64,000 nt of DNA from Thioploca ingrica (GTDB taxonomy: Bacteria; Pseudomonadota; Gammaproteobacteria; Beggiatoales; Beggiatoaceae): NCBI GenBank assembly GCA_000828835.1, contig AP014633.1, positions 1,302,001-1,366,000 of the forward strand. Direction: 5' to 3'. Below the pieces are notes generated by a model. It made no database searches. It was given only the letters and a program-made list of their open reading frames with translations, and had not been told where the DNA came from. Numbering within the stretch: position 1 is the stretch's first letter; every line of letters starts with the position of its first letter. Below, piece after piece: positions 42,365 through 52,087 of this stretch. The position numbers and the translations under genes are program-made.

Positions 42365-43306
42365 ATGCCCAAGATTGCTCATCCTACCCATCCACTAGCC
42401 GATGTCAATGTTTTGCTAAAGCCAGATGGCGCTTATGAAATTGTCGTTTGTTTTATGCCCGATCCCGTTCTCATTGTTGGGGAAGGAAATTCTAACGCTT
42501 TGTTAGCGCTAGATGCTTCCGCTTCATTACGCAGTGAATATGGTTATGGTGGTGCTTTTGGAGGAACACCTAATTTTGTCGAAATGGTGGCTCGCAAAAT
42601 GGGTGCGTTATTAACAGAAATCACTAAATCTGGGAAAGCACGCGGTATTTATTGGGCAGTCAGTCATGATGGTAGCCAATTAGAAAATATTGGTGAATTT
42701 GATCAAGCCGGTTGGGAGCAAGTGACTATTTCCGGACCGCGCAAACAAGTTTGGGGAAAAGGGACTAAATTATTACCCGCACTTCGCTATTGCGTTGAAA
42801 AAGTAGCCCATCATTCTGATTGGACCATTGGCGTATTTATTACCGATGGCATTATTGAAGATGAGGTTGCCTGCCTCGATTATTGTATGAAAATCGGTCA
42901 AGAAATTGGGGCGGGTAAACGTACCACTTTAAAACTAGTTCTTATTGGGGTTGGTAAACAAATTGACCAAGGGCAATTAGAACGATTTGATAATATGTTT
43001 GAGAATAGCCCGATTCATATCGATTTGTGGTCGACGGGGATAGCCCACTCGATGCGAGATGAAGTGGATATTTTAAATGTCCTCTATGGTGAATTAATGG
43101 ATGCAGAAACCATCGTCGCACCCAGCGGTGAAGTGAGAGATAGTAGCGGTAACATACTGAAATCCTGGGCGGATGGGTTACCGGGTAAATTTCGCTTTCA
43201 GCTACCGCCCGGTGCAACGCAATTTATCATTACAGTCGGTGAGCATCAAATTATCCAAGATATCACTGAAGCAGTAGGAAATACTTCTAATACCTTAAAA
43301 CTTTAA
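42365..43306 (+). CDS. vWA-domain protein, TerF-like, 1
   Basis: The 313-residue protein has a MIDAS metal motif D50-A-S-A-S54 in NALLALDASASLRS, IYWAVSHDGSQLENIGEF (a variant of the WACGDGSQYEEIG motif of TerF-like vWA domains) and VFITDGIIEDE. It ends with a small beta domain (SGEVRDSSGNILKSWADGLP). It precedes a paralogue by 10 bases and then a TerY/phosphatase/kinase set. Tellurium-resistance vWA proteins are thought to be scaffolds that bind metal-dependent partners at the membrane. Confidence 0.82.
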   Translation: MPKIAHPTHPLADVNVLLKPDGAYEIVVCFMPDPVLIVGEGNSNALLALDASASLRSEYGYGGAFGGTPNFVEMVARKMGALLTEITKSGKARGIYWAVSHDGSQLENIGEFDQAGWEQVTISGPRKQVWGKGTKLLPALRYCVEKVAHHSDWTIGVFITDGIIEDEVACLDYCMKIGQEIGAGKRTTLKLVLIGVGKQIDQGQLERFDNMFENSPIHIDLWSTGIAHSMRDEVDILNVLYGELMDAETIVAPSGEVRDSSGNILKSWADGLPGKFRFQLPPGATQFIITVGEHQIIQDITEAVGNTSNTLKL

Positions 43307-43316
43307 GGATAAGAAT

Positions 43317-44390
43317 ATGTCTATCTTTAATCATTATTTTGGCAACTCTCCCCATTTAGCTCAAGATTATACGTTAGCTGCACGCGATACGGTTAAGGAA
43401 TTGGGTAAAGTTTATGTCCGTAAACGCGTGGATAAACTTCAAGTTCAATTTACTATTTTAATGGCACCACAGGGCGCAGCCGCTGAAGGTTGGCAAACCG
43501 GGGTGGCTTTAGATGCGAGTTCCTCGATGACTTCTGCTTATGGTAGAGAATTAAAAGGTGAATTAGCGGCGAAAGTGATCAAACAGTATGAACAACGAGG
43601 TTGGATCAAGCATGAAGAAGAAGATGGCCAACGGTTTAGAATTTTTGAAAAAGTCGCTGTAGAAGATGCCTTAGCCAAAGGCTATTTTAACTATAGTGAT
43701 AATGTCGTCGAACCGATAGCGAGAAAATTTATTGCTTATTTAGCGCGTGAACTGGACATAGCTGGTCGTACCACGGTGATTTACTGGGCTTGTGGTGATG
43801 GTTCTCAATATGAAGAAATCGGTGACATTCAAGCGGAAGACTGTGATAGCCTCGCCATTACTGGCCCAAAAACGATTCGCTTTGGGGTGAATACGCAATT
43901 AACCCCAGCAATGAAATATTATGTCAATCGGTTCACCCAAGCACAACGCGGTATGTATATTTTTATTACCGATGGCTATATTAATGATCTAGAAACTGTA
44001 AAACACTATACTACCCAATTAGCTAAAGCAATTGCTACCGGTAAACGTTATTTAATTAAATGTATTTTAATTGGTATTGGTAGTGAAATTGATGAAAATC
44101 AGTTGATCGAATTGGATGACTTGGATACCGGGACTGATATCGATATTTGGGATCATAAAATGGCTATGGATATGCGCGATCTAATGGAAATATTTGCTGA
44201 ATTAGTGGATGAGAATCAGATTGTTGCACCGACAGCGTTAATTTATGGATCGGACGGTCAATTGGTCAAACGATTTGCAGATGGGTTACCGGCCAAAGTG
44301 GTTTTAGATTTGCCGGCTAACACCCAATGGTTTGAATTAGAAGTATTCGGACAACGAATTCGACAATCACTGTTACCCACAATTGCTTAA
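43317..44390 (+). CDS. vWA-domain protein, TerF-like, 2
   Basis: The 357-residue paralogue of the preceding protein has the MIDAS motif D66-A-S-S-S70 (GVALDASSSMTSAYG), VIYWACGDGSQYEEIGDI, and YIFITDGYINDLET. It is 44 residues longer because of an N-terminal extension and an insertion (IKHEEEDGQRF). It ends in the same type of beta domain (YGSDGQLVKRFADGLP). Two paralogues side by side suggest a hetero-oligomer. Confidence 0.85.
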   Translation: MSIFNHYFGNSPHLAQDYTLAARDTVKELGKVYVRKRVDKLQVQFTILMAPQGAAAEGWQTGVALDASSSMTSAYGRELKGELAAKVIKQYEQRGWIKHEEEDGQRFRIFEKVAVEDALAKGYFNYSDNVVEPIARKFIAYLARELDIAGRTTVIYWACGDGSQYEEIGDIQAEDCDSLAITGPKTIRFGVNTQLTPAMKYYVNRFTQAQRGMYIFITDGYINDLETVKHYTTQLAKAIATGKRYLIKCILIGIGSEIDENQLIELDDLDTGTDIDIWDHKMAMDMRDLMEIFAELVDENQIVAPTALIYGSDGQLVKRFADGLPAKVVLDLPANTQWFELEVFGQRIRQSLLPTIA

Positions 44391-44457
44391 CTTATTAATT
44401 AATATAATGAGTTAGTTAAATAATTTTAACCCCTTTTACAACTTTAACCACTATAAA

Positions 44458-45444
44458 ATGGTACGACAACCTCACGATCAATTCGCTAAGCAAATTTTGA
44501 CTGATTTACTTGATCCACTGGGTCAAGTGAGAATCAATCACGAAGTTCATGGAGAAAGTCATTATGTTGACCTGTATTTTTCTCCGTTTGACACGGCTCA
44601 AACCGATTTATCCCAATTAGGTTTATTAGGACGGATGGCTTCCCGTCCTTGCTTACTAGAACCTTTTCGCAATCAACCAACTAAAAGTGATGTTCGCAAT
44701 TGCTTGCTAAAATTATTTTCTATCCAAAATGATTTACAACGTCGTCAACTACGACAGGGCAACAAACCGCTATTAGAAGAGGAGTTACCTTTTTTATGGA
44801 TTTTGGCAACTTCGGTTTCTGAAACATTATTAGCCAGTTGTTGTGCTCAACCAGAGCAATCCGCTTGGTGTCCAGGGGTTTATTTCTTGGGTGAAACTTT
44901 AAAATCAGCGATAGTCGCTATTAATCAACTTCCGGTGGCACCAGAAACGCTGTTTTTAAGAATTTTAGGTAAAGGCAATACTCAACAACAAGCGATTAAT
45001 GAACTCTTTACTTTTCCTCTCAATAATCCATTACGCAACTATGCGATGGAATTACTTTCCAGGTATCATATTTATATGAAGACACAGGAAAATTTAATTG
45101 AAGACGATCAGGAGTTACTTATGAATACATTATCAGCTTATCTTAAATGGCGAGAAGAAGTGTTACAACAAGGTTTACAAGAAGGTCTACAACAGGGCCT
45201 ACAACAGGGCTTACAACAGGGCTTACAGCAAGGCTTACAACGGGGTCTACAACAAGGTTTACAAGAAGGTAAATTAGCAGAACGTCGATTATTGGTAGAA
45301 AATTTGCTGTTATCTCGTTTTGGTAGTATTGATGAAGCACTATCACAGATTATTGATGCTTTGTTACCGTTACCGCCCATAGAATTATCTCGGTTGCTAA
45401 CTCAATTATCTCGTGATGAATTGTTAGCCAAGTTTACTAAATAG
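44458..45444 (+). CDS. Hypothetical protein with (QGLQ)n repeat
   Basis: I do not recognise the N-terminal part, though VDLYFSPFD and the general plan recall the cyanobacterial Rpn-like/DUF4351 hypotheticals. The 328-residue protein has eight 12-bp units coding QGLQ-type repeats at residues about 238-269, followed by a helical domain (LLLSRFGSIDEALSQII). The same repeat type is found in the unrelated Rpn protein at 15918-16994. It is inserted between the TerF-like and TerY-like genes, with no clear ribosome site, so may be a later arrival. Confidence 0.5.
   Translation: MVRQPHDQFAKQILTDLLDPLGQVRINHEVHGESHYVDLYFSPFDTAQTDLSQLGLLGRMASRPCLLEPFRNQPTKSDVRNCLLKLFSIQNDLQRRQLRQGNKPLLEEELPFLWILATSVSETLLASCCAQPEQSAWCPGVYFLGETLKSAIVAINQLPVAPETLFLRILGKGNTQQQAINELFTFPLNNPLRNYAMELLSRYHIYMKTQENLIEDDQELLMNTLSAYLKWREEVLQQGLQEGLQQGLQQGLQQGLQQGLQRGLQQGLQEGKLAERRLLVENLLLSRFGSIDEALSQIIDALLPLPPIELSRLLTQLSRDELLAKFTK
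45169..45264. repeat. Eight tandem 12-bp units coding QGLQ
   Basis: Eight 12-bp units from 45169 with consensus CAGGGCTTACAA and few substitutions. The unit length keeps the frame, so number changes would vary protein length only. Confidence 0.9.
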
Positions 45445-45453
45445 GAGCCAGTT

Positions 45454-46092
45454 ATGTCTTTACGTCGGTTACCCGTTTATCTGCTGCTCGATTGTTCTTC
45501 TTCTATGACCGGGCAACCTATCGAACAAGTTCGGCAAGGATTAAGAGCGTTATTAGACGATTTGAGCACCGAACCGATGGCCGTTGAAACGGTCTATTTG
45601 TCAGTGATTACCTTTAACAGTACTGCACAGCAAGTTATACCGTTAACCGAATTAATGCAATTTAAAGAACCACAAATTCAAGCCAGTGGTGCTACCGCTT
45701 TAGGTGCCGCTTTGCAGTTATTAACCGATTGTTTGGAAAAGGAAGTCCGCAAAAATACGGTTAATCAAAAAGGGGATTGGAAGCCACTGGTATTTTTAAT
45801 GACGGATGGTATGCCGACTGATGCTTGGGAAACGGCTGCTGATGTCCTTAAACAACAAAAAATTGCTAATTTAATTGCTTTTGCTGCTGGTCCCGGTGCT
45901 GAGGTGAATAATCTGAAAAGAACGACTGATATTGTATTAAAATCAGATGAATTATCGCCTGGAGCGCTCAAAGCGTTTTTCCAATGGATGAGTCAATCGA
46001 TTTTGCGCACCGGCAAAAGTGTACAAATCATGGCAGCCGAAAGTCCGGTCAATTTGCCACCGCCACCACCCCAAATTCAAATCGTACCCTGA
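45454..46092 (+). CDS. TerY-like vWA protein
   Basis: The 212-residue protein is a single vWA domain: RRLPVYLLLDCSSSMTGQPIE with MIDAS D13-C-S-S-S17, SGATALGAALQLL, and PLVFLMTDGMPTD. This matches TerY, the first member of the TerY-phosphatase-kinase triad described in comparative genomics of tellurium-resistance-type systems. It ends in a short proline run (PPPPP). It directly precedes the phosphatase gene. Confidence 0.9.
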   Translation: MSLRRLPVYLLLDCSSSMTGQPIEQVRQGLRALLDDLSTEPMAVETVYLSVITFNSTAQQVIPLTELMQFKEPQIQASGATALGAALQLLTDCLEKEVRKNTVNQKGDWKPLVFLMTDGMPTDAWETAADVLKQQKIANLIAFAAGPGAEVNNLKRTTDIVLKSDELSPGALKAFFQWMSQSILRTGKSVQIMAAESPVNLPPPPPQIQIVP

Positions 46093-46148
46093 TTTTCTTG
46101 GGCACAGTTAACTCTCTTCGGGATATCATCACGTCAAGGAGAAATTGA

Positions 46149-48077
46149 ATGACTGTTGATGAGATAATGACCGGTTTGATCTGGAAACTCGAATTAGATT
46201 ATCCCGGTTTCGATCCACAACAGGCTTTCCAATATGAGCAAGCTATCCAGGCTTATCTTCACGAGCATCATTGCGTAGATAACCTGATTGCAGTTATAGC
46301 CAGTGTCCTCACGACTACCGAATTGCAAATTCTGTTTAATCCCCACCATCAACAGAGTAAAAGTTATACTGAAGCCTTCTCTCATTGGATTGCGCTACTT
46401 GATTTTGTGAAACGCGAAAAAACCACTATAACCAGTCTTATTAATCAACAAGCAACCACTTTTATTCTCAAAAATTGTATTGCTGCCAATAATTCTGCTA
46501 GCCCTATTTCGCCAGAGCTGATTTTATCTCAGCTGCGGAAAAAATTGTATTTGTGGCATGAGTCCCTTGAGAATTCAAAAGATCGGCAATATTTAGAAAC
46601 TTGTTTAAATAATCATCCGGATAAGCTAAATCAGCTGATAGCCGAAATGAGCAAACCGATCATCGCTCCAGAATTAAAATTACTGTTAACTGCCTCAATG
46701 GACTCCCCACAACGAATCCGAGCTAAACAATATTGGGAAAATCTGCTCCACTATATCAAAACCCGCTATAATCCCCAAATTTTCGAGCGGCTCATTCATG
46801 AAACCACGACTTTCATAGCTAAACAGTCTAATAATCAAGCACCTAATCACACCATGATTCCAGAAGCGAACGGTTATCCTCAATCCTTATGGCGGTGGCG
46901 TCCAGTCTCTCCAGGTGAAGAAAATCATCCCGAATGGGTTTGTCAAACAGAGACTCTGCCACATGGTTTTAAGATGCTGGCTGCCCGAGTTCGGGGTAAA
47001 AAACATAAACATGAGGGTACCAATTGCGATGATTGGTTTGAAATCGCGCGCAGTGGCGAATGGGGTATTATTGCGGTAGCGGATGGTGCCGGTTCAAAAA
47101 TGTTTTCTCGAATTGGTGCACGAGTGGCTTGTCAAGCAGCCAGTAGTTACTTAGTGGCTCAATTACGAGAACATCACCTCACTAACCGTGATACTTGGTC
47201 TACCGAAACTTTTGCGCGCAACGAGGTTTATCAATTTAAAGAACCCGATATTGAATTAACCCAAAATTTCTTACATGAAGCGATGCAAGTGGCTTATGAA
47301 GCGGTTGAAAAAGCTTATTATGACCGTGATAATTTAAAATATTACTATAAAACTTTGGGCAATCGTGATTTAACGCTGAGTGATTTTGCAACGACTTTAT
47401 TGCTGGCTATTCATACGATTGTAACTTATAAAGCCACTCAGTATAGTTTAGTGCTAACCTGCCAAATGGGAGATGGGATAGCGGCGGCTATTTATAAAAA
47501 TAAAGCGGTAACCAGTGTGTTAGGAGAAATTGAAACCAACGGGTTTAGTAATGAAACGCAATTTTTAACTTCGACTAAAAGGCAATTAGCCAAAGATTAT
47601 TTATGCACGAAAACTTTTCCGTTTTTTAGCCCCATGCGAGCGCTAATGGTCATGACCGATGGTGTAGCCGATGATTATTTTCCACCAGCGACGGGCTTGT
47701 TACGTTTATTCGGGGATATGATTCTCAATGGAATTATTCCAATCACCGATTCAGCGGTACTTTCCCAAGAAGAACAAGACGTGATCAAGGCAAAACAAAG
47801 TGATTATGTCAAGGTACAAGAATATCTAACCGAACAAGGAATCTGTGTTACTCACATTAGTTCAGTGGCAGAATATGCCCAACTTGTTAACCGAACCCTA
47901 GAAGAACTGATTGCGACTCCAACTTACTTGGCCGCCGGGATTCCAACGGCAATAACTACCCAATTCGATCTGACTCCAGAAAATCGCCTACAATTATGGT
48001 TAGAGACCTATCATGTCAGAGGCTCCTTTGATGATCGAACACTCGTTATCCTCTTTGATGGACAACAATCAACCTAA
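46149..48077 (+). CDS. PP2C-type protein phosphatase with helical N-terminal domain
   Basis: The first 280 residues are mostly helical with no recognised family. From about 285 is a PPM/PP2C domain: IIAVADGAGSKMFSRIGA (D312-G313, metal site), FATTLLLAIH, LVLTCQMGDGIAAAIY, VMTDGVADDYFPP (D504, D508) and RGSFDDRTLVIL (D628, D629). All metal ligands are present, so it is probably an active serine/threonine phosphatase. Second member of the TerY-P triad; it would oppose the kinase encoded next. Confidence 0.88.
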   Translation: MTVDEIMTGLIWKLELDYPGFDPQQAFQYEQAIQAYLHEHHCVDNLIAVIASVLTTTELQILFNPHHQQSKSYTEAFSHWIALLDFVKREKTTITSLINQQATTFILKNCIAANNSASPISPELILSQLRKKLYLWHESLENSKDRQYLETCLNNHPDKLNQLIAEMSKPIIAPELKLLLTASMDSPQRIRAKQYWENLLHYIKTRYNPQIFERLIHETTTFIAKQSNNQAPNHTMIPEANGYPQSLWRWRPVSPGEENHPEWVCQTETLPHGFKMLAARVRGKKHKHEGTNCDDWFEIARSGEWGIIAVADGAGSKMFSRIGARVACQAASSYLVAQLREHHLTNRDTWSTETFARNEVYQFKEPDIELTQNFLHEAMQVAYEAVEKAYYDRDNLKYYYKTLGNRDLTLSDFATTLLLAIHTIVTYKATQYSLVLTCQMGDGIAAAIYKNKAVTSVLGEIETNGFSNETQFLTSTKRQLAKDYLCTKTFPFFSPMRALMVMTDGVADDYFPPATGLLRLFGDMILNGIIPITDSAVLSQEEQDVIKAKQSDYVKVQEYLTEQGICVTHISSVAEYAQLVNRTLEELIATPTYLAAGIPTAITTQFDLTPENRLQLWLETYHVRGSFDDRTLVILFDGQQST

Positions 48078-48096
48078 TTGATAGTCGTGTCGTGTA

Positions 48097-49539
48097 ATGC
48101 AAGCAACGATAATAATGAAAAAAGCACAATTAGAAGATGGACGACTCATTGAATACTTCCCGCAAACGATAGGGGAAGGAACGATGAAAGAAGTTTATTT
48201 GACTGTGGATAAAGACTCCGTATTGTGTTTTTATAAAGGCGAAATTGGTAAAACCGATCCCCATCGGCTGCGGCGATTACGCAAAATTTTAACTGAATTT
48301 AATCCGACCGTAGATAATAAAAAAAATGCCGAATATTGGACAGGATTATTTTGTTGGCCAACTGGTATCATTGTTAAACCAAGGTTAGGGGTGATGACAC
48401 CGATTTATCCGAGCCATTATTTTTTTAGAACCGGTCGCTGGAGCGGGAAAGAAAAAAAAGGTCGGTGGTTTGTTAGCCCTAAATTACGTCGTTATTTACC
48501 CCCGGAAGAACAAGGAACTTGGATTAATTACTTTAAGATAGGTATTCTGTTGGCACGTGCGGTTAATCGGTTACATTTAGCGGGTTTGGCTCACTCCGAT
48601 TTATCGGATAATAATGTCTTAATTGATCCAGTGTCTGGGCAAATTATTGTTATTGACATTGATTCTCTCGTGGTACCGCAAATATTTCCGCCCGATGTGG
48701 ATGGTACGCCAGGTTATATTGCCCCAGAAGTATTGGCAACAGCGGCTTTAGCTAGCGATCATCCGCAGAAGCAATTCGCCAATATTCGCACTGATCAACA
48801 TGCTTTAGCGGTGTTAATTTATGAATATTTACTCAATCGTCATCCGCTCCGTGGCCCCAAGGTACATTCTATTCGTTCAGCCGAGGAAGATGAGCAACTG
48901 AGTATGGGTGAGAAAGCCTTATTCATTGAACATCCCTATGATATTTCCAACCGTCCTAAAGAAGATTTGTTAGTCCCTTTAACCGCCTTAGGTCAAACTT
49001 TAACTGAATTGTTTTACAAGGCTTTTATTACCGGGTTACATTCACCTTATGAAAGACCCAGTGCCTACGAATGGGAAAGAAGCTTAATAAAAACTTGGAA
49101 TATGCTCTACCCTTGTCCTAATCCCCATTGTAGTCACCAGTGGTTCATCGTTAACCCCGCAGCTAAACTAATCCGTTGCTCGTTTTGTCATACGCCCATT
49201 ACCACGACTTTTCCACTTTTAATCAGACGGAGTGAAAAACGCTCGGGACAATGGCTACCCGATGGACAACTCGTTATTTATGATGGCCAACATTTATTTA
49301 AGTGGCATGTCTTTGATAATATTTTTCCGGGACCAGAGGTTGATAAGACGCCGCAAGCTTACTGTGTTTTTTATCAGAATAAATGGCTATTAATTAATCA
49401 AATGTTAACCTCTTTAACGTCCCCGAATGGCAATCGAGTAGATATTAATCAAGCGGTTGAACTGAAGGTGGGTACTCAAATACGTCTTTCTCAAGAGCCA
49501 CATGGTTGTATTGTTGAAGTGAATATGCTTAATATTTAA
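48097..49539 (+). CDS. Protein kinase with C-terminal zinc ribbon (triad kinase)
   Basis: The 480-residue protein has a glycine loop (GEGTMKEVYLTVD), LHLAGLAHSDLSDNNVLID with catalytic D168 and metal-binding N173, IVIDIDSL in place of DFG (D187/D189), and DGTPGYIAPEV. An insert at 103-140 and a zinc ribbon (CPNPHCSH ... CSFCHTP) precede a small beta domain (IQRLSQEPHG type). It is the third member of the TerY-P triad; kinase and phosphatase probably set the phosphorylation of vWA partners. Active site complete. Confidence 0.85.
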   Translation: MQATIIMKKAQLEDGRLIEYFPQTIGEGTMKEVYLTVDKDSVLCFYKGEIGKTDPHRLRRLRKILTEFNPTVDNKKNAEYWTGLFCWPTGIIVKPRLGVMTPIYPSHYFFRTGRWSGKEKKGRWFVSPKLRRYLPPEEQGTWINYFKIGILLARAVNRLHLAGLAHSDLSDNNVLIDPVSGQIIVIDIDSLVVPQIFPPDVDGTPGYIAPEVLATAALASDHPQKQFANIRTDQHALAVLIYEYLLNRHPLRGPKVHSIRSAEEDEQLSMGEKALFIEHPYDISNRPKEDLLVPLTALGQTLTELFYKAFITGLHSPYERPSAYEWERSLIKTWNMLYPCPNPHCSHQWFIVNPAAKLIRCSFCHTPITTTFPLLIRRSEKRSGQWLPDGQLVIYDGQHLFKWHVFDNIFPGPEVDKTPQAYCVFYQNKWLLINQMLTSLTSPNGNRVDINQAVELKVGTQIRLSQEPHGCIVEVNMLNI

Positions 49540-49562
49540 CTTATTTATGATGAATACCAATT

Positions 49563-50747
49563 ATGTTAGTAAAATTTTTTCACCGATTCATTTCCACCCC
49601 TAAAACCGGCTATGATAATCAATCCAGTTTTTCAGAACAGGACCCCACTCCACCAAACTATCCATTTGGCTTGAGAAAAAGTGTCGCGATAACCCCAAAT
49701 GATAGAAATGAATTGGGTGAACCCATGCGAATATTACCCCGGACCAGAGTGATTGAACCGGTTGATTTTAATGGATTTAACCGAGTTGGAACCCAGTCAC
49801 TTCCCCGCTCGATCCATGAAAAAACTCATCGCTGGTTACAAACCCACTTGGATAATCCCCTCGGAGCGATGATAAAACTGATACCCCAAGAATATGCCGG
49901 CCCTTTTGTTATCAATAAGCCGCTCATTCTGGATGGCCAAGGTGCAACACTATGGGCATTTAAAGGCCCGGTGTTGCAAATTTATTCGCCTACGCTCACT
50001 TTAAAAAACCTGAATATTGAAGTGACGGGTGAATCTTTTAGTCACGCTGAAGAAGAATGTGCTATTCAGGTTGGACCGGCAACGGTTGTACATTGTGAGA
50101 ATGTGCAAGTACGTGGTCAAGTGATGGGGATTGAAGGAGAAACGGGCGTATGGCACTACCCCTATTCTCTTCACTTAGGTCAATTGGCACCACGTACCTC
50201 CCAGCAGTTTTTTATCCAGATACAGGTTCCAATGCCTTGTCAACTGGAGTCCGCTATTGCCGGGGTTCACTTAACTCCTCAACAACTCCAAGCTGGTTAC
50301 CAAAAAGTAGTGCTGACCATTGAACCACTCGCTGAGGATACTTCACTTTGCGGTAGTCTTTATATTAAAACAGCTCACCTGAAACGACGGATTCAGTTGA
50401 CGGCGCATATCTTATCAACCGTCGGTTCAAAAACCCATTCTCTTCCACTGGTTTTGAGTCCAACCAATGAACAATCGTTACCACCCAACGAGTCACTGCC
50501 GCTAACCCCTCAGCAGATCGATAAACCCACACTTTCATCACCTCAAACCACTGATATTCACCCGGAACCGGCTAAACCCATGTTATCAACCCATAAAAAT
50601 CATTTAAGTCAGCTAGAAAAATCAGTTTTCTTTACTAAAAATACGCCTAAAAATCTAGACCAACCGATGACTACCAAAAGTGTTCCGGCTAATTTGCATG
50701 ATGTTCCGACTAAGAACGTATTTTTCAAGCAACCTCGAAATAAGTAA
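49563..50747 (+). CDS. Beta-helix-like protein with proline-rich tail
   Basis: The 394-residue protein has a NosD-like single-strand beta-helix region (about 95-190: IPQEYAGPFVINKPLILDG, LQIYSPTLTLKNLNIEV, AIQVGPATVVHCENVQV), then a beta domain with LTPQQLQAGYQKVVLTIEP, and a low-complexity tail rich in P, S and T (about 290-394). No signal peptide. It is 24 bases after the kinase and likely part of the same operon. Phosphorylation of the Ser/Thr-rich tail by the kinase is possible but unproven. Confidence 0.55.
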   Translation: MLVKFFHRFISTPKTGYDNQSSFSEQDPTPPNYPFGLRKSVAITPNDRNELGEPMRILPRTRVIEPVDFNGFNRVGTQSLPRSIHEKTHRWLQTHLDNPLGAMIKLIPQEYAGPFVINKPLILDGQGATLWAFKGPVLQIYSPTLTLKNLNIEVTGESFSHAEEECAIQVGPATVVHCENVQVRGQVMGIEGETGVWHYPYSLHLGQLAPRTSQQFFIQIQVPMPCQLESAIAGVHLTPQQLQAGYQKVVLTIEPLAEDTSLCGSLYIKTAHLKRRIQLTAHILSTVGSKTHSLPLVLSPTNEQSLPPNESLPLTPQQIDKPTLSSPQTTDIHPEPAKPMLSTHKNHLSQLEKSVFFTKNTPKNLDQPMTTKSVPANLHDVPTKNVFFKQPRNK

Positions 50748-50872
50748 GCCCATTACTTTTATTAGCCGTTGGGGTTATTGTCACTCATGACCTCCGCTTG
50801 AGTGAGTATCTTTGTTTTAAACTGCACCGTATAAAAATAAACTAAAGTAACTAATCGTCAGGAGAAAATATT

Positions 50873-52057
50873 ATGACAGCCGTTACTAGAATTCTTATTG
50901 TCGATGATAATGAAGCTAACCGTAATGTCCTTCATGATTTTGTGAGTGCGCTTGGCTACATGCCCATCTTGGCAGAAAATGGCTCTATGGCCTTAAGTTA
51001 TATTCAAACACAACTACCGGATCTCATTTTGCTTGATATTCTCATGCCCAACATGGATGGATATGAAGTATTGGATAATTTAAAAAAATATTTTACTTTA
51101 CGTCATACCCCCGTCATCATGATCTCAGCCGTTGAAGAAATGGAAAGTGTGGTACGATGTATCAAGCTGGGAGCAGATGATTACCTGGTCAAGCCGTTCA
51201 ATTTCACTTTGCTCAAGGCGAGAATTGGGGCTTGTTTAGAAAGAAAACGCTTGCTGGATCAAGAAGCCAGTTACCGGCAACAAATCGAAACTTACAATAA
51301 AACGCTAGAACAGCGAGTTCAGGAAAAAACGCACGAATTAGCGGAAGCCCATGAACGACTTAAAATTCTTGATAAAAGTAAAGGCGAGTTTTTAAAACTA
51401 ATTTCTCATGAATTACGAACCCCTTTAAGTGGTATCATGGGATTGTCGGAAATTCTGTTTGAACATGAGCTAGATAATCGACATTATCAAGAATATAAAA
51501 CGCTGTTTAAAATTTCCTTAGATCGCTTACTAGAAATTATCAAGCAAGCTTTATTGCTCACTCAAATTGAAGTATCCAAAGATATATTTCCATTAAAGAA
51601 TAATGATTTAGATTATATCCTCGATGCTGCCGCTGAATTAGCCGCTGATTTTGCCCAATCTCGACAGGTTACCCTGGCGCCACTACCGAAATGTAACGCT
51701 AACATCCTCAGTGAAGCTGGATTATTGACTAATGCGTTAGCGGCACTACTGAAAACCGCGATTAAATTTTCTAAGCCCGGTAATACTGTGCAAGTAACGA
51801 GTGAACTCCAAGCCAGTGAAATTGTTATAACCATTGCAGCTACCGGCTGGACTATTCCAACCGAATATCTCTCTCAGTTCTTTGAAGTGTTTTCAATTGG
51901 TGAATCGATTACGCCCGGTGGAGATATTGGACTTGGACCACCCGTTGCTGAGCGCATTATTCACCTATTTAAAGGAACGGTCACTGTAGCCAATCGAGAA
52001 GCCAACGGTATACTTTTTACCGTCAAGTTACAGTTGGCAGAATCTCAAAGCAATTGA
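50873..52057 (+). CDS. Receiver-histidine kinase hybrid with degenerate ATPase domain
   Basis: Residues 1-120 are a receiver (LIVDDNEANRN; D55; VKPFN with K107). A coiled coil leads to HisKA with LISHELRTPLSGIMG (H179). The ATPase domain is unusual: both asparagines of the N-box are replaced (ALLKTAIKF; A291, T295), and the D-x-G-x-G box reads AATGWTI (D replaced by A323, second G by T327), while the GLG loop is DIGLGPP. ATP binding should fail, so it may work as a phosphoacceptor or scaffold. A strong ribosome site (AGGAG) precedes it. Confidence 0.85.
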   Translation: MTAVTRILIVDDNEANRNVLHDFVSALGYMPILAENGSMALSYIQTQLPDLILLDILMPNMDGYEVLDNLKKYFTLRHTPVIMISAVEEMESVVRCIKLGADDYLVKPFNFTLLKARIGACLERKRLLDQEASYRQQIETYNKTLEQRVQEKTHELAEAHERLKILDKSKGEFLKLISHELRTPLSGIMGLSEILFEHELDNRHYQEYKTLFKISLDRLLEIIKQALLLTQIEVSKDIFPLKNNDLDYILDAAAELAADFAQSRQVTLAPLPKCNANILSEAGLLTNALAALLKTAIKFSKPGNTVQVTSELQASEIVITIAATGWTIPTEYLSQFFEVFSIGESITPGGDIGLGPPVAERIIHLFKGTVTVANREANGILFTVKLQLAESQSN

Positions 52058-52087
52058 TAAAAATAACTTGCGGATAAAGGTCATTTT

